This document shows positions 1-10,000 of a stretch of DNA of 23,462 nt, piece after piece; position 1 is the first letter of the stretch; each line of letters starts with the position of its first letter. A program made the position numbers and the translations under genes. This stretch comes from a virus. The DNA lies in the IMG/VR virus record IMGVR_UViG_3300020401_000096, positions 1-23,462 of that record; one strand, 5' to 3'. The notes under the pieces are model-generated. The model made no database searches and was not told the origin of the DNA. It saw nothing but the letters and a program-made list of their open reading frames with translations.

Positions 1-183
1 TTTGCCACAGAAGCAGACGCAAGAGCTACGGTTGCAAAAGTTAAGAGAGTCAGTAAACCTTTTGCGAGAAAGATACAGATTCTTACAGTTGGTGAGCAGA
101 GAGCAAAGGTGATGGGTAAAAATAAAGTAGCTAGTATATTTAAAAGAGGCAAAGAAAGCATAAGGAAAGCGCACAAAAAGTAA
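1..183 (+). CDS. C-terminal end of an unidentified basic phage protein (partial)
   Basis: The frame is open from the first base of the window to a TAA at 181-183 and encodes the last 60 residues of a protein that begins outside the window. The tail is rich in lysine and arginine and ends in KAHKK. No conserved domain can be recognised from this fragment. It lies directly upstream of the lysozyme gene on the same strand, and its stop codon overlaps the first bases of the 20-bp palindrome at 182-201. By position it is probably the end of a virion or late protein, but that is inference only. Confidence 0.7.
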   Translation, partial: FATEADARATVAKVKRVSKPFARKIQILTVGEQRAKVMGKNKVASIFKRGKESIRKAHKK

Positions 184-201
184 AACTTTACGTAAAGTTT
201 T
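182..201. repeat. Perfect 20-bp palindrome AAAACTTTACGTAAAGTTTT, copy 1
   Basis: The sequence AAAACTTTACGTAAAGTTTT equals its own reverse complement. It sits between the stop of the preceding gene and the GGAGG ribosome binding site of the lysozyme gene. An identical copy lies at 20723-20742 and a 19/20 match at 12698-12717. A dimeric protein could bind it, or the RNA could form an 8-bp stem with an ACGT loop. The role is unknown. Confidence 0.9.
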
Positions 202-211
202 GGAGGTAGTT

Positions 212-658
212 ATGGACATTGATAAATTAAGACAAGAATTAGAAGCTGATGAAGGGAAAGTACATGCAATTTACTTGGATCACCTTAACCTGCCTACTTT
301 TGGGATTGGCCATTTGGTTCTTGATTCTGATCCAGAATATGGACAGCCTGTAGGCACACCTGTAAGTGAAGAGCGTGTAAATAGCTGTTTTGACAGCGAT
401 ATACAAGGAACTATAACAGATTGTAAAAATTTATTTAATAACTTTGATGACTTGCCAGAAGAGGCGCAATTAATTTTATGTAATATGATGTACAATTTGG
501 GGTACACAAGACTAAGTAAATTTAGTAAACTTAGAGCAAGTATATCAATTATGGATTTTACTGAGAGCGCAAATCAGATGTATGACTCGAAATGGAGAAC
601 ACAAGTGCCAAACAGAGCAGAGCGTTTAATAAATAGAATGAAAGCATTAGGAGCGTAA
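212..658 (+). CDS. T4-type lysozyme (endolysin, muramidase, GH24)
   Basis: Hydrolyses the MurNAc-GlcNAc bond of host peptidoglycan at the end of infection. The 148-residue protein carries the T4 lysozyme catalytic triad with exact family spacing: Glu14 (in DEG), Asp23 (YLDH) and Thr29 (TFGIGH), compared with Glu11, Asp20 and Thr26 in T4. The C-terminal VPNRAERLINRM matches the PNRA helix of T4 lysozyme. I chose ATG 212 because GGAGG (202-206) precedes it by 5 bases; a TTG at 200 in the same frame would have no such site. There is no signal peptide, so release would need a holin, and none is adjacent. A two-helix membrane protein lies far away at 21384. The start of the gene is preceded by the 20-bp palindrome, which may regulate it. 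Confidence 0.93.
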   Translation: MDIDKLRQELEADEGKVHAIYLDHLNLPTFGIGHLVLDSDPEYGQPVGTPVSEERVNSCFDSDIQGTITDCKNLFNNFDDLPEEAQLILCNMMYNLGYTRLSKFSKLRASISIMDFTESANQMYDSKWRTQVPNRAERLINRMKALGA

Positions 659-659
659 C

Positions 660-1676
660 ATGTTATCAGCAATACTTAGTTTAGCAGCACCGGCAATATT
701 AGGGCCAGCCGGTTTAGCAACTGGAATAAGTCCAATGTTTGCAAGCGCAATAGGTGGCGGCTTGGGATCTCTATTACAAGGAGGAGATACAGAAGATATT
801 TTAACAGGTGCTGCTTTAGGTGGCATTGGTAGCGCCATAGGTGGTTCTAGTGCATTTGGTGGTAATCCAGCCGCTCCTACTACAGGCGTTTCTACAGGTG
901 CTGTTGGCTCCAATTTGCCATCCGCTATGACAATGCAAGGAGGGACCACAGGTGCGGTTCCGGGTTTTACAGAGATGTTAACAAGACCAGAGGCTTTAGG
1001 TGCTGGTATAGGTGGATTAGCTGCTGATTCTATGATAATGCCAAAATTTAGAGATGATAAAGAAGATCCAGAAATGCCAAGAGGTATGCCTATAAAGAAC
1101 ACATCTATATTTCCAGAGATGGGTTATGACGCAGGCAAAATGGGTGAGTTTAACTATAGAATACCTAGAAACTTTGCAGAAGGTGGAGAAGTAGAAAGCG
1201 ATATTATGCCTATGGATGCAGGTATTGGTGGCATGATGAATGATGGTATGAATGATAAAGAATTAATTAGTAGCGCTATTGACGTATTACAAGGTGAAAT
1301 AATAGACACTGACAGACAAAGTGTAATACTAGCACAATTTGTAGCTCAGTTTGGTCAAGAAGCGTTACAAGATTTAATTAATAAAGTTGAATCTGGTGAA
1401 ATACCAGCTATTCCTAGCGAGGGCGATGGTATGGTTAGCGGTGCAGGTGATGGCATGGCTGATATGATACCCGCCTCAATGGAAGGAGATCAAGATGTAT
1501 TACTTTCTGATGGTGAGTTTGTTGTGCCTGCTGACGTTGTTAGTGGCCTCGGAAACGGCTCCTCAGATGCAGGTGCTGATAAATTAGAAGATATGATGGA
1601 TAGAGTTAGAGAACTAAGAACTGGCGGTAAGACACAGCCGCCTGCTATACCTGATGAGATGATGTTGCCTGCATGA
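660..1676 (+). CDS. Gly/Ala-rich virion-associated protein of marine phage type
   Basis: The 338-residue protein begins with a hydrophobic alanine/glycine-rich region (about residues 1-90) with several GG and GLGS-type turns, which could be membrane-active. The middle contains the motif RNFAEGGEVES (around residue 170), a type I recall seeing often in marine phage structural proteins. The C-terminal third carries LLSDGEFVVPADVVSGLGNG, also a pattern I recall from such proteins. It starts one base after the lysozyme stop, with AGGAG just upstream, and its stop overlaps the next gene in ATGA. No enzyme motif is visible. It may be an internal virion or tail-associated protein, but the function is unproven and the family assignment is from memory. 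Confidence 0.65.
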   Translation: MLSAILSLAAPAILGPAGLATGISPMFASAIGGGLGSLLQGGDTEDILTGAALGGIGSAIGGSSAFGGNPAAPTTGVSTGAVGSNLPSAMTMQGGTTGAVPGFTEMLTRPEALGAGIGGLAADSMIMPKFRDDKEDPEMPRGMPIKNTSIFPEMGYDAGKMGEFNYRIPRNFAEGGEVESDIMPMDAGIGGMMNDGMNDKELISSAIDVLQGEIIDTDRQSVILAQFVAQFGQEALQDLINKVESGEIPAIPSEGDGMVSGAGDGMADMIPASMEGDQDVLLSDGEFVVPADVVSGLGNGSSDAGADKLEDMMDRVRELRTGGKTQPPAIPDEMMLPA

Positions 1677-2101
1677 TATGCACAGCAGTGCCTCGTGAGG
1701 CAATAGACATAGTTTGGGGCGATGTTAGCAATATGCTTAACAAAGCTATAATAACTAGTAAGGGTAAGTATCATATTGATGATATTTATCAGGATTTAAT
1801 GAAAGGTTATTATAATCTTTGGTTAATAGTAGATAATAAAGATGGAGAAAAAGTTATAGCAGCGATAACCACAAGAATAATAGAATATCCAAATAGAAAA
1901 GCTATGGCTATGGATTGGATAGGCGGTAAAAGAATGATGGAGTGGCTGCCTATAGCTATGGAAAAATTATCTAGTTTTGCAAAAGACTGTGATTGCAGTC
2001 ACCTAGAAGGCTATGGCAGAAAAGCATGGATAAAAATATTAAAAAAATATAATTGGGAACCTGAATATATAGCTTATCGTATGGAGATTAATAATGGGTA
2101 A
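1673..2101 (+). CDS. Small GNAT-like phage protein
   Basis: This 142-residue protein resembles the small acyltransferase-fold proteins often found among phage structural genes. The supporting pattern is a beta-rich middle (LWLIVDNKDGEKVIAAITTR), a glycine-containing loop around IGGKRMMEW, and a C-terminal HLEGYGRKAWIKILKKYNW segment. The last of these resembles the phage signature in which a short helix-strand precedes 'GRxxWxxxLxxxGW'. Acetyl-CoA binding residues cannot be confirmed by eye, so catalysis is uncertain. It overlaps the preceding gene by ATGA (1673-1676) and the next by 8 bases (2094-2101), so it is translationally coupled in the late operon. It could be a chaperone-like or internal protein without enzymatic activity. 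Confidence 0.6.
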   Translation: MICTAVPREAIDIVWGDVSNMLNKAIITSKGKYHIDDIYQDLMKGYYNLWLIVDNKDGEKVIAAITTRIIEYPNRKAMAMDWIGGKRMMEWLPIAMEKLSSFAKDCDCSHLEGYGRKAWIKILKKYNWEPEYIAYRMEINNG

Positions 2102-3032
2102 AGGTAGATCAAGGCCACAGCAGCCTACAGAACAAAATATAGTACAAAGCTCATTACCTAAATATTTTGAGCCTTATGCTATAGACATGATAAAAAGGGC
2201 TGAAGCTGAATCAAAAAGAGAATATATTCCATATGAAGGCCAAAGACTTGCAGATGAAAACACTGATACAGCTAGATCAAGAGAAATAGCTAGAGCTGTG
2301 GCAGAGGGCGGTATACCGGGCCTAGGTCAAGCAACAGCAGGCACTACAGCAGGTATGGGTAGAGCTATAGAGGGCTTAGGATTTCAATCACAAGATTTTG
2401 GATCTGATCAAGCACGACAATATATGTCTCCGTATTTGCAAAACGTGTTAGACGTACAAAAAAGACAGGCTATATTAGATTTTAACAGACAACAAGCAGG
2501 CAGAGATGCTGATGCCGTTCAGGCTGGTGCGTTTGGCGGCTCAAGACAAGCTGTAGCTCAAGCTCTTGCTGGAGAAGGCTTGCAAAGACAACTAGGTGAA
2601 ATACAAGCTGTTGGCCAACAAAAAGCATTTGAGCAAGCACAGCAACAGTTTGAAAGAGATAGAGCGGCACAACTAGCGGCAGAAAGACAAGGGTTATCTG
2701 CAGCAGAAAGTTTGTCTGGTCAATCAGCACAACTTGCTGCGTTAGGTGAAAAGGCTAGAGCAGGTGATATTGAGTCTGCACAGTTGTTAGAAAAAATTGC
2801 TAAAGATAGACAGGCAAGAGAACAAGCTGGATTAGACTTGGCATATGAAGATTTTGTTAGACAAAGAGACATGCCAAGAGAAGATTTAACATTCCTGTCA
2901 TCTATTCTCCGTGGTGTTCCTGTACAGCCATCAACAGAAACAACTAAATTTCAACAATACAATCCTGTGAAAGACTTATTAGGTACAGGTATAGCTGGAT
3001 TAGGATTATACAGAGGATTAACAGGCGGATGA
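2094..3032 (+). CDS. Gln/Ala-rich helical virion-associated protein
   Basis: A 312-residue protein with a long helical, glutamine- and alanine-rich central part (about residues 105-260). It includes the conserved-looking stretches YMSPYLQNVLDVQKRQA and AGAFGGSRQAV, which I recall from internal or tail-associated proteins of marine podoviruses. The C-terminus ends in a small hydrophobic glycine-rich segment (LLGTGIAGLGLYRGLTGG). ATG 2094 is preceded by GGAG with 8 bases spacing and overlaps the preceding stop. Its stop overlaps the ATGATG of the next gene. The helical make-up and its place upstream of the giant protein would suit an ejected internal protein analogous to T7 gp14-gp16, but no direct homology to those is claimed. 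Confidence 0.62.
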   Translation: MGKGRSRPQQPTEQNIVQSSLPKYFEPYAIDMIKRAEAESKREYIPYEGQRLADENTDTARSREIARAVAEGGIPGLGQATAGTTAGMGRAIEGLGFQSQDFGSDQARQYMSPYLQNVLDVQKRQAILDFNRQQAGRDADAVQAGAFGGSRQAVAQALAGEGLQRQLGEIQAVGQQKAFEQAQQQFERDRAAQLAAERQGLSAAESLSGQSAQLAALGEKARAGDIESAQLLEKIAKDRQAREQAGLDLAYEDFVRQRDMPREDLTFLSSILRGVPVQPSTETTKFQQYNPVKDLLGTGIAGLGLYRGLTGG

Positions 3033-4000
3033 TGAATGTTTTACAAATACAAGATGATTTAAAAAACTTTTCTGAAGATCAGTTAATAAAAGAAATGCAA
3101 CAGCCAAGTGGCTCTGCGCCTCAGTTCCTTGTATTATCAGAATTAAATAGACGTAAAAGAGTTAAAGGTGAATTTGCAGCTAGACAAGCTCAGACTGAGC
3201 CTACAGTTGCACAAGAAGTTGTGGCTGCCGCTGGTGTTCCTCAGTCTGGTATGATGGGTATGTCAGAGGCAATGGCTCCTGCAAGTGTAAATTCAGGTGG
3301 TATTGGGTCTATGATGCCACAAACTATGAACAATGGTGGCGTTATAAAAGCATCTAATGGTTTTGCTGGTACTGGTAGTACTTCACAACAAATATTAGAT
3401 AGATTAGAAGAAAAAGATAAAGCAAAGATAGATGAAAATGCTGATGTAGAGAATATATCAAAAGACGTAACTACACAGAATACAGGAGTAAGAGGTAATG
3501 TGCCTAATTATACTATAGAGCCTGATATAATACCTTTAGTATCTGATTCCGTAGAACAAGATATTTTAAATTTACAAAAAGGACTGCAGAAAGAAAGAGC
3601 CTTAGATAGAGCTTTAGCTATCGCACAGGCAGGTTTTGGTATTTTGGCATCAGATGCACCAACTTTGGGACAAGCAGTGGGTGAAGGGGCTTCTACGGGC
3701 CTAGAAGCCTATAGAGATGCTAATAAAAGATATCAAGAAGGTGTTGTTGATTTAATAAATGCTAGAGCGAAGATTGCGTCTGGTAGAAAGAAAGGTAAGT
3801 TAACTGCAAGTGACATCATGAGCAATCTTAATAAAACTAGAGAGCAGCTTTATGGTAAGCCCGGTGACTTGGCTTACATCAAATCAGAAATTGATGATAA
3901 AACTAGGAATCAATTAATGGCACAAGAAAGATTTTTAATGAATCTTCTAAAAGAGGATTATGGTATAGATTTACCTGTTGCAACAGCCATATCATCTTAA
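3029..4000 (+). CDS. Virion-associated protein with N-terminal helical module
   Basis: A 323-residue protein. Residues 1-55 form a charged helical module with the pattern QDDLKNFSEDQLIKEMQQ followed by FLVLSELNRRKR, which I recall from marine phage late operons. A low-complexity Met/Gly/Asn region follows, with NNGGVIKASNGFAG around residue 102. A helical C-terminal half contains ALAIAQAGFGILASDAPTLGQAVGEGA, a hydrophobic amphipathic-looking segment. The start may be ATG 3029 or the adjacent ATG 3032; both follow AGGCGG closely. It overlaps the upstream gene and is separated from the giant gene by 10 bases. It is probably a partner of the giant polyvalent protein in the capsid, by position only. 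Confidence 0.6.
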   Translation: MMNVLQIQDDLKNFSEDQLIKEMQQPSGSAPQFLVLSELNRRKRVKGEFAARQAQTEPTVAQEVVAAAGVPQSGMMGMSEAMAPASVNSGGIGSMMPQTMNNGGVIKASNGFAGTGSTSQQILDRLEEKDKAKIDENADVENISKDVTTQNTGVRGNVPNYTIEPDIIPLVSDSVEQDILNLQKGLQKERALDRALAIAQAGFGILASDAPTLGQAVGEGASTGLEAYRDANKRYQEGVVDLINARAKIASGRKKGKLTASDIMSNLNKTREQLYGKPGDLAYIKSEIDDKTRNQLMAQERFLMNLLKEDYGIDLPVATAISS

Positions 4001-4010
4001 AGGCGCATAA

Positions 4011-7000
4011 ATGGGTACAATTAATGTAAAAAGTAACTTAACTGGTAAAACATACCCTATATTGATAGCTGGTAACAGGCCCACTGCAGCAGAAGACCAA
4101 TTTATACAAAAATATATTGCTAGAGAAGATGGTGTTTTATTAGAAGCGCCTGAAACAGCGGAAGAAGAAGGGAGTCTTATTGATGTCCCTAAAAGTTTTG
4201 TTGGAAGTTTTATAAGAGGTTTTACAGATTTACCCGGTGGTATAGCCTCAATAGGTGAAGGCGTTGGGCAAAGATTAGGCTTCGATGTAGCACCCGGTGA
4301 GACAGGATTAGGAGAAGCTGCACAAAATTTTTCTAAAGGCGCTAGTAGAGCTTTAGCAGATACTTTTGATTTTAATGAAAGTCCTTATAGTAAATTTGGT
4401 CAAGCAGGTGGGTCTCTTGCCTCTTTTTTAGCAGGTGGATGGGCTGTTAAAAGTGGTTTGGCAGTTGCAGGCGCTGCCCCTAAAATTGCTTCATATTTAG
4501 GTTTAGGCACTGTTGCAACACAGGGTGCGGCTTTAACATCACAAGATCAGATGAATAGGATTGCTAATTTTTTAGAAAATGGCGGTGTTATAGACGGTTC
4601 GCAAAAAGCAGATGCTGTATTATTAAGCGCTTTAATTGGTACATCAGAGGCTATACCTTTTGCTGCGTTAAGCAAGAGCTTAGGAGCTTCTTTAAAAATT
4701 TTAAAAAAAGTAGACAAAAAAGATATAGATGAAGCAGTAAAAACTATAGGCGGCAGAATAAAAAGAAGCATTGGTGTTGGTATTGGAGAGGGTACTCAAG
4801 AGTTAGTTGCAGGTATACTTCAAGATTTAACTGAAAAAAATATTTACAACCCAGATGTTCAAGTTGGACAAAGTGCATATGATGATGCCGTTTATGGTGG
4901 TGGCGCAGGTTTTGCTTTAAATTTAATATTAGACAGTATTAGAGGCAGAAGAGTAAATCAATACGAAAAGAAACAAAAAGAATTAGATAATGATGCAGAT
5001 GAAGCTGCTAGAGAAAATGCTAGTATGGCTCAAAATGCAAAAGATTATTTAAAAACCCAAGAAGATAAACAAGTAAAACTAATAGAGGGTCCGGGCCTTG
5101 GATTGCCTGCACCCGATGCTCCAATTATCCTACCATCTGGCGATCCTGTTACTGATATAGACAATCAATCAGCAGTTGATGCCCAAGAAAATCAAAAAAG
5201 AAAAAATACTGAAGATACATTACAGGCTGCAAGAGAGGCTACAACTCCATATAATCCTGTGAAATTAGAGAGTTTGCCAGAAGATGAAGCGTTTAAAATA
5301 CGTAAACAAAGAATAGAATTAAAAAAAGGCATACCTGTAGATGATCCCGTAACAATACAAGAATTAGAAGAAGTTGTTGGCCCTGAAGCATCTTTAAGAG
5401 AAAAAATTTTACAAAAACCTACTTTAAATAAAGTGCCTGCATTAGAGGAAATATCAGATGCTGAATTAGAAGCAGAGCGCATCACACAAGAAACAAAAGA
5501 ACAAGTAATAAAATTTCAAGAAAATCTATTAAAACAAAAAATAATTAATAGAGCTGCAGCAAAAAGAGTATATCAAAAACTATACAAAGAAAAAATGCCA
5601 GATGATATTGCTGATGGTGCATTGGCTCAAATGTTAGGATCTGGTTTATTGCAGTATGATGGAAAAGGTAGATATTCACCTAGAAATCAGGTAGATGTAA
5701 ATTTAGATTTTATTGAACAGGCAAGAGCTTTATCTGAAAGAGCAAGGCAAATAAGAGAAGCTGATGATAGACTAAGAAAGCAAAGAAACATATTTCGTAA
5801 TGATCCAGTTAATCTTGAAACTAACAGTCAACAATTAGATTTATTACAAAAAAGATATAGTGATATACAATTAGAGGCCTTTAATTTAGAAAATAAAGCT
5901 AATCAGGCTGTGCAAGGTCAACAAACAATACAAGCTAGAAGAATAGCTCCTGCACTTGCGCCTAAAAAGGTCTTTGATCAAGCTACTAAAACAAAAGAAA
6001 CTCCAGAATATGTATTAAAACAAAAGCGTGTTCTTGATGCTCTACGAGCAGAGCTAAATAGAATAGGATTAACTGATGTAAGGTTAGAAGGTAGACCATT
6101 ATTAGATGCTGCACAGTTAACAGAAGACCTTTCAAGAGGACAAGACATAGGTATAACTGAAGGCATACAAGAAGTTTCACCTGATGGCAAACGTATCATA
6201 GCGTTAGCAATGGAAATATACGATCCTAATATGACTGATGCTGAGTTGCAGGCAAAGTTAGGAAGTGTCATGAATCATGAAATTATTCATGCATTAAAAA
6301 GTTTAAATGTTTTTACAGATCAGGAATATGACATATTAAAAAAAGCTGCAATGACAAGAAAATATGTCAAAAGATCAAAAGGCACAGATACAACAAGAAG
6401 TTATACATATTATGAAAGAGCTACTCATGCTTATATACGTGATGGTATGCCAAATGAACAAATAGTAGAAGAAGCTATTGCAGAGATGTATAGAGACTAT
6501 ACTGATGGTAAACTTAAATTTGGCGGTAAACCAAAGAGTCTTTTTGATAGAATTGTTGCTTTTTTCAAAGCTATATTTGGTTCGCATGCAGATCAAGGTT
6601 TTACACAGACAGAACAAATTTTTGAAAATATAGGCACAACAGAGATAGAAAAGCAGATAGGTAGAAGAGATAGAAAGCCGGATGATCCTGAAACTGTTAC
6701 TGAGCCACGTAGATCACGTATAATTATTGATAGATTACCAGATTTACACAGAGGTTCTATAGGACCCTTACCTATAGCGCATGTTGTTAAGTCTAGATAT
6801 TTACAATCGATAGGTATGCCTAATACAAGGCCTGATAGGTATGTGCAAGTAAATGAAGAGTTAGCTAGAAGAATAGCTAAAGACTTTGACGAAGCAAAGC
6901 ATGACCCAACTAATCCAGAGGTAATACAAGCATACAAAGCTATGGCTGATGAAACATTTAATCAATGGTTATTTATAAAAGATACAGGAATACAAATAGA

Positions 7001-10000
7001 ATTTATTAAGCCAAATCAAGCAAACCCATACCCAAGAGCATCTAAAGATTTATTAGAAGATATCAATAATAATCATATGTGGGTTTTTGCTACAGACGAT
7101 GGTTTTGGCAGTGATGCTATAACGGACCAAGATATAGCAGAGAACCCATTATTACAGACAACTGGTGAGATAATTGATGGTCGTGATGCTCGATATAATG
7201 ATTTATTTAGAATAGTTCATGATTACTTTGGTCACGCATTAGAGGGTGCTACTTTTTCAGCTAGAGGTGAAGAAAATGCTTGGCAGGCACATAGCCGTAT
7301 GTATACCCCGTTAGCCGCTAGAGCTATGACCACAGAAACAAGAGGACAAAACTCATGGCTTAACTACAGTGATGCTGTTGGAGACCATAATAGAAATAGC
7401 AAAAATAAAGCTGAAGAAACAATATACGCAGATCAAAAGATAACTTTACTGTCTGATTTTGTGCAAACAGAGGGATTAGCTAATAATATAGAGGGAGCAG
7501 TAGATGAAAGAGCAATTCAAGAAGATGAACGATTTAGTGAAACAAGAGATGATGCAACTGACAGAGGAAGAGATGCAAGAAGAGATGGAAGACGCAGCGT
7601 TATACGAAGCACGATTGAATCGACAAAAGAAAGGAGGGAACCTGAGTTATCTCCGCAAAGGACAGTCAAGCTAACACACTTCTCTCCTATCGAGGGCCTC
7701 CAAAGCATAGACCCAGAAAAACAAAGGTCTAATTTATTTATGCGGGGAGAAGAGAGGAGAAGAACTTTTGAGGGATATCCTGCTAGAAGCTATTTTGCTG
7801 TAAATATATCTGATCCTAATGGTTATAATCCGGAACAAAACTTAGGAGATAATATATACGAATTGGATGTACCGTATGAAGGTATGTATGATTGGGAAGC
7901 AGACCCAGAAAAATTCAACGATGCAGCAAATGCAGAATTAGATAAAAGTAGACCTGATATCAAAGACCCAACTGGTCGTGTTAATTACATAACTACTGCT
8001 AAAGAAAGGATGATTAAAGAGTCTGGCGCTACGGGTTATTGGATAAATGATCCTTTCCGTGGAACTATGGCGGCTATGTTTTATGAGTTGAGAGTGCCAG
8101 AGACGTATCAAGCTAAGAAGTATGATCAAGCATATAAAGATGGTATAAACCAAAAACGTGGTGTTGATGCAAAAAGAACCATGAGATCTAGAACCAGAGT
8201 TGTGGGACAAGAACATACAGTTAGCACAAGATTTCCTACCGCAAAAGCAAGAGAGGCAGATCCATCTGCTGAGTTGTTATTTATAAATGGAGATCTTATA
8301 AAGAATGATTCTAAACTTGCAAAAAATGCTGCTGATATAATTAAAAAATATAATTTATCAGAAAATGCAAAACGTTACGTAAACTTTTCAAATGAAGAAA
8401 TTATAGAAGATCACATTCAGGCTATGACAAATAACATATTATTTGTTCATGATTCCATAGATCCTACAATTAGAGAAAGATCTTCTCTTTGGTACGATGG
8501 CGCAAGAAACATAGTAGATAAGTTTTCAAAAACGTATAATTATCCTCCTGAAGTAGTTGCTGCGGTTATGGCAGTGCAGTCACCACAAAAAGATTGGTAT
8601 ATGAATGTTTCATTAGCTGAAAGGGTTATGGATATCGCTAGAAATCATAGTGATAAAGACTTTACACCAGAGATGGTAAAAACAGCAAAGAGGATATACG
8701 GTAAAAATAAAGCAATACAAGCTGCTATAAAGCACATATCTAATCCTAATAGAGATTCTACAAGCCTAGATAGTTTACAGTTTTCTTTTCACAAAGCTCT
8801 TTGGGTTAGAATATTTGATGAAACATATAATGACAGAGGTCATAGAGTAATAACTCCAGAGGGTGAATTTTTAGATTACGCAAGAAAAAAACCATCGAAA
8901 GCACAGTTAGGAAAAAAGACGCTATCAAATTATGAATCCATATTTGGTGTTCAAGGCGATCCTAAAGGCACAGGTTGGGGTTCTAATAATACTATAGATA
9001 AAGCTATGCAGTTATTAGAGTTGCGTGGTGACAATTCTTTACAACAAGTATCTGTATTACTTGGTGACAGGCATAAAGTTAGAAGTTTTTTTAATAATAT
9101 AATTACGCCTATGTCTCCAGACGGTCATTCTACAATAGATACGCATGCGGTTGCAGTAGCATTTTTTAAACCTTTAAGTGGTAAATCTTTTGAAGTAGAT
9201 CAAAATTTTGGATTATATACTGCGAAGGGTAGAGCGGACCTATACGGAATCATACCTAATTCCTCTGTTACAGGTGTTAGAGGCATGTATGGATTAATAT
9301 ATGATGCCTATGCAAGAGCCGCAGAACAAAGAGGTATTTTGCCAAGGCAAATGCAATCAATAACATGGGAAGCTATAAGAGGTTTGTTTCCTGATACATT
9401 TAAAAATGAAACACAAAATGTTGAAAGAATAAATAACATATGGAGATCATATGTAGATGGTGGATTAACTTTAGATCAAACAAGACAGGAGATAATAAAT
9501 GCTACGCCAGATGGATTTGCGGAACCAAGTTGGGCAAGACCCCCTAATACAATACCTCAATTCAGTAGGGATGCCAGTTACGAGACAGAACTACCTAGAC
9601 CTTATGTATCCGGAAGGAATACCAGAAATGACAGCGGAATTGGAAGAGACTCTACCGGAACACCTGAGACTAGACGCTCAAGAATAAGAGCAACACCTTC
9701 TAGTGAGAGACAAAGACAGGCACAGCAAAATGATCGTGACATTGCACAGGCTCAGTTAAATATAAGATATAATAATTTAGCAGGGGTTTTGGCTAAAGCA
9801 TTTAAAGTAGTGCCTGAGTCATTTTTATTTGGCAACACTAGAGCGCAGGCCGCACAAAAGATAGTGCAAAAATATCAAGACTCTTTTCAACCTGTTGGCG
9901 CAATGATGGATGAGTTGCGTGATAAAGGCTACACAATAGCTGATGCTATGGACCCTTATCTAAGAGAAGTAAATTCTTCAGGTATTATAGGAGATAAATT

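Noticed and set aside
647-1102. Long open frame on the minus strand opposite the 338-residue gene
   Set aside because: It has biased, proline-rich composition expected from the antisense of Gly/Ala-rich codons, has no ribosome binding context, and lies entirely within a well-supported gene.
8371-8390. Another TACGTAAAC stretch in the giant gene as a functional palindrome copy
   Set aside because: It shares only the TACGTAAACTTTT half and is not symmetric; it encodes YVNF in the protein, as at 10837, so codon use alone can explain it.
9499-9687. Short + strand open frame inside the giant gene
   Set aside because: It lies wholly within the giant frame in a different phase, in a low-complexity linker region, without independent support.
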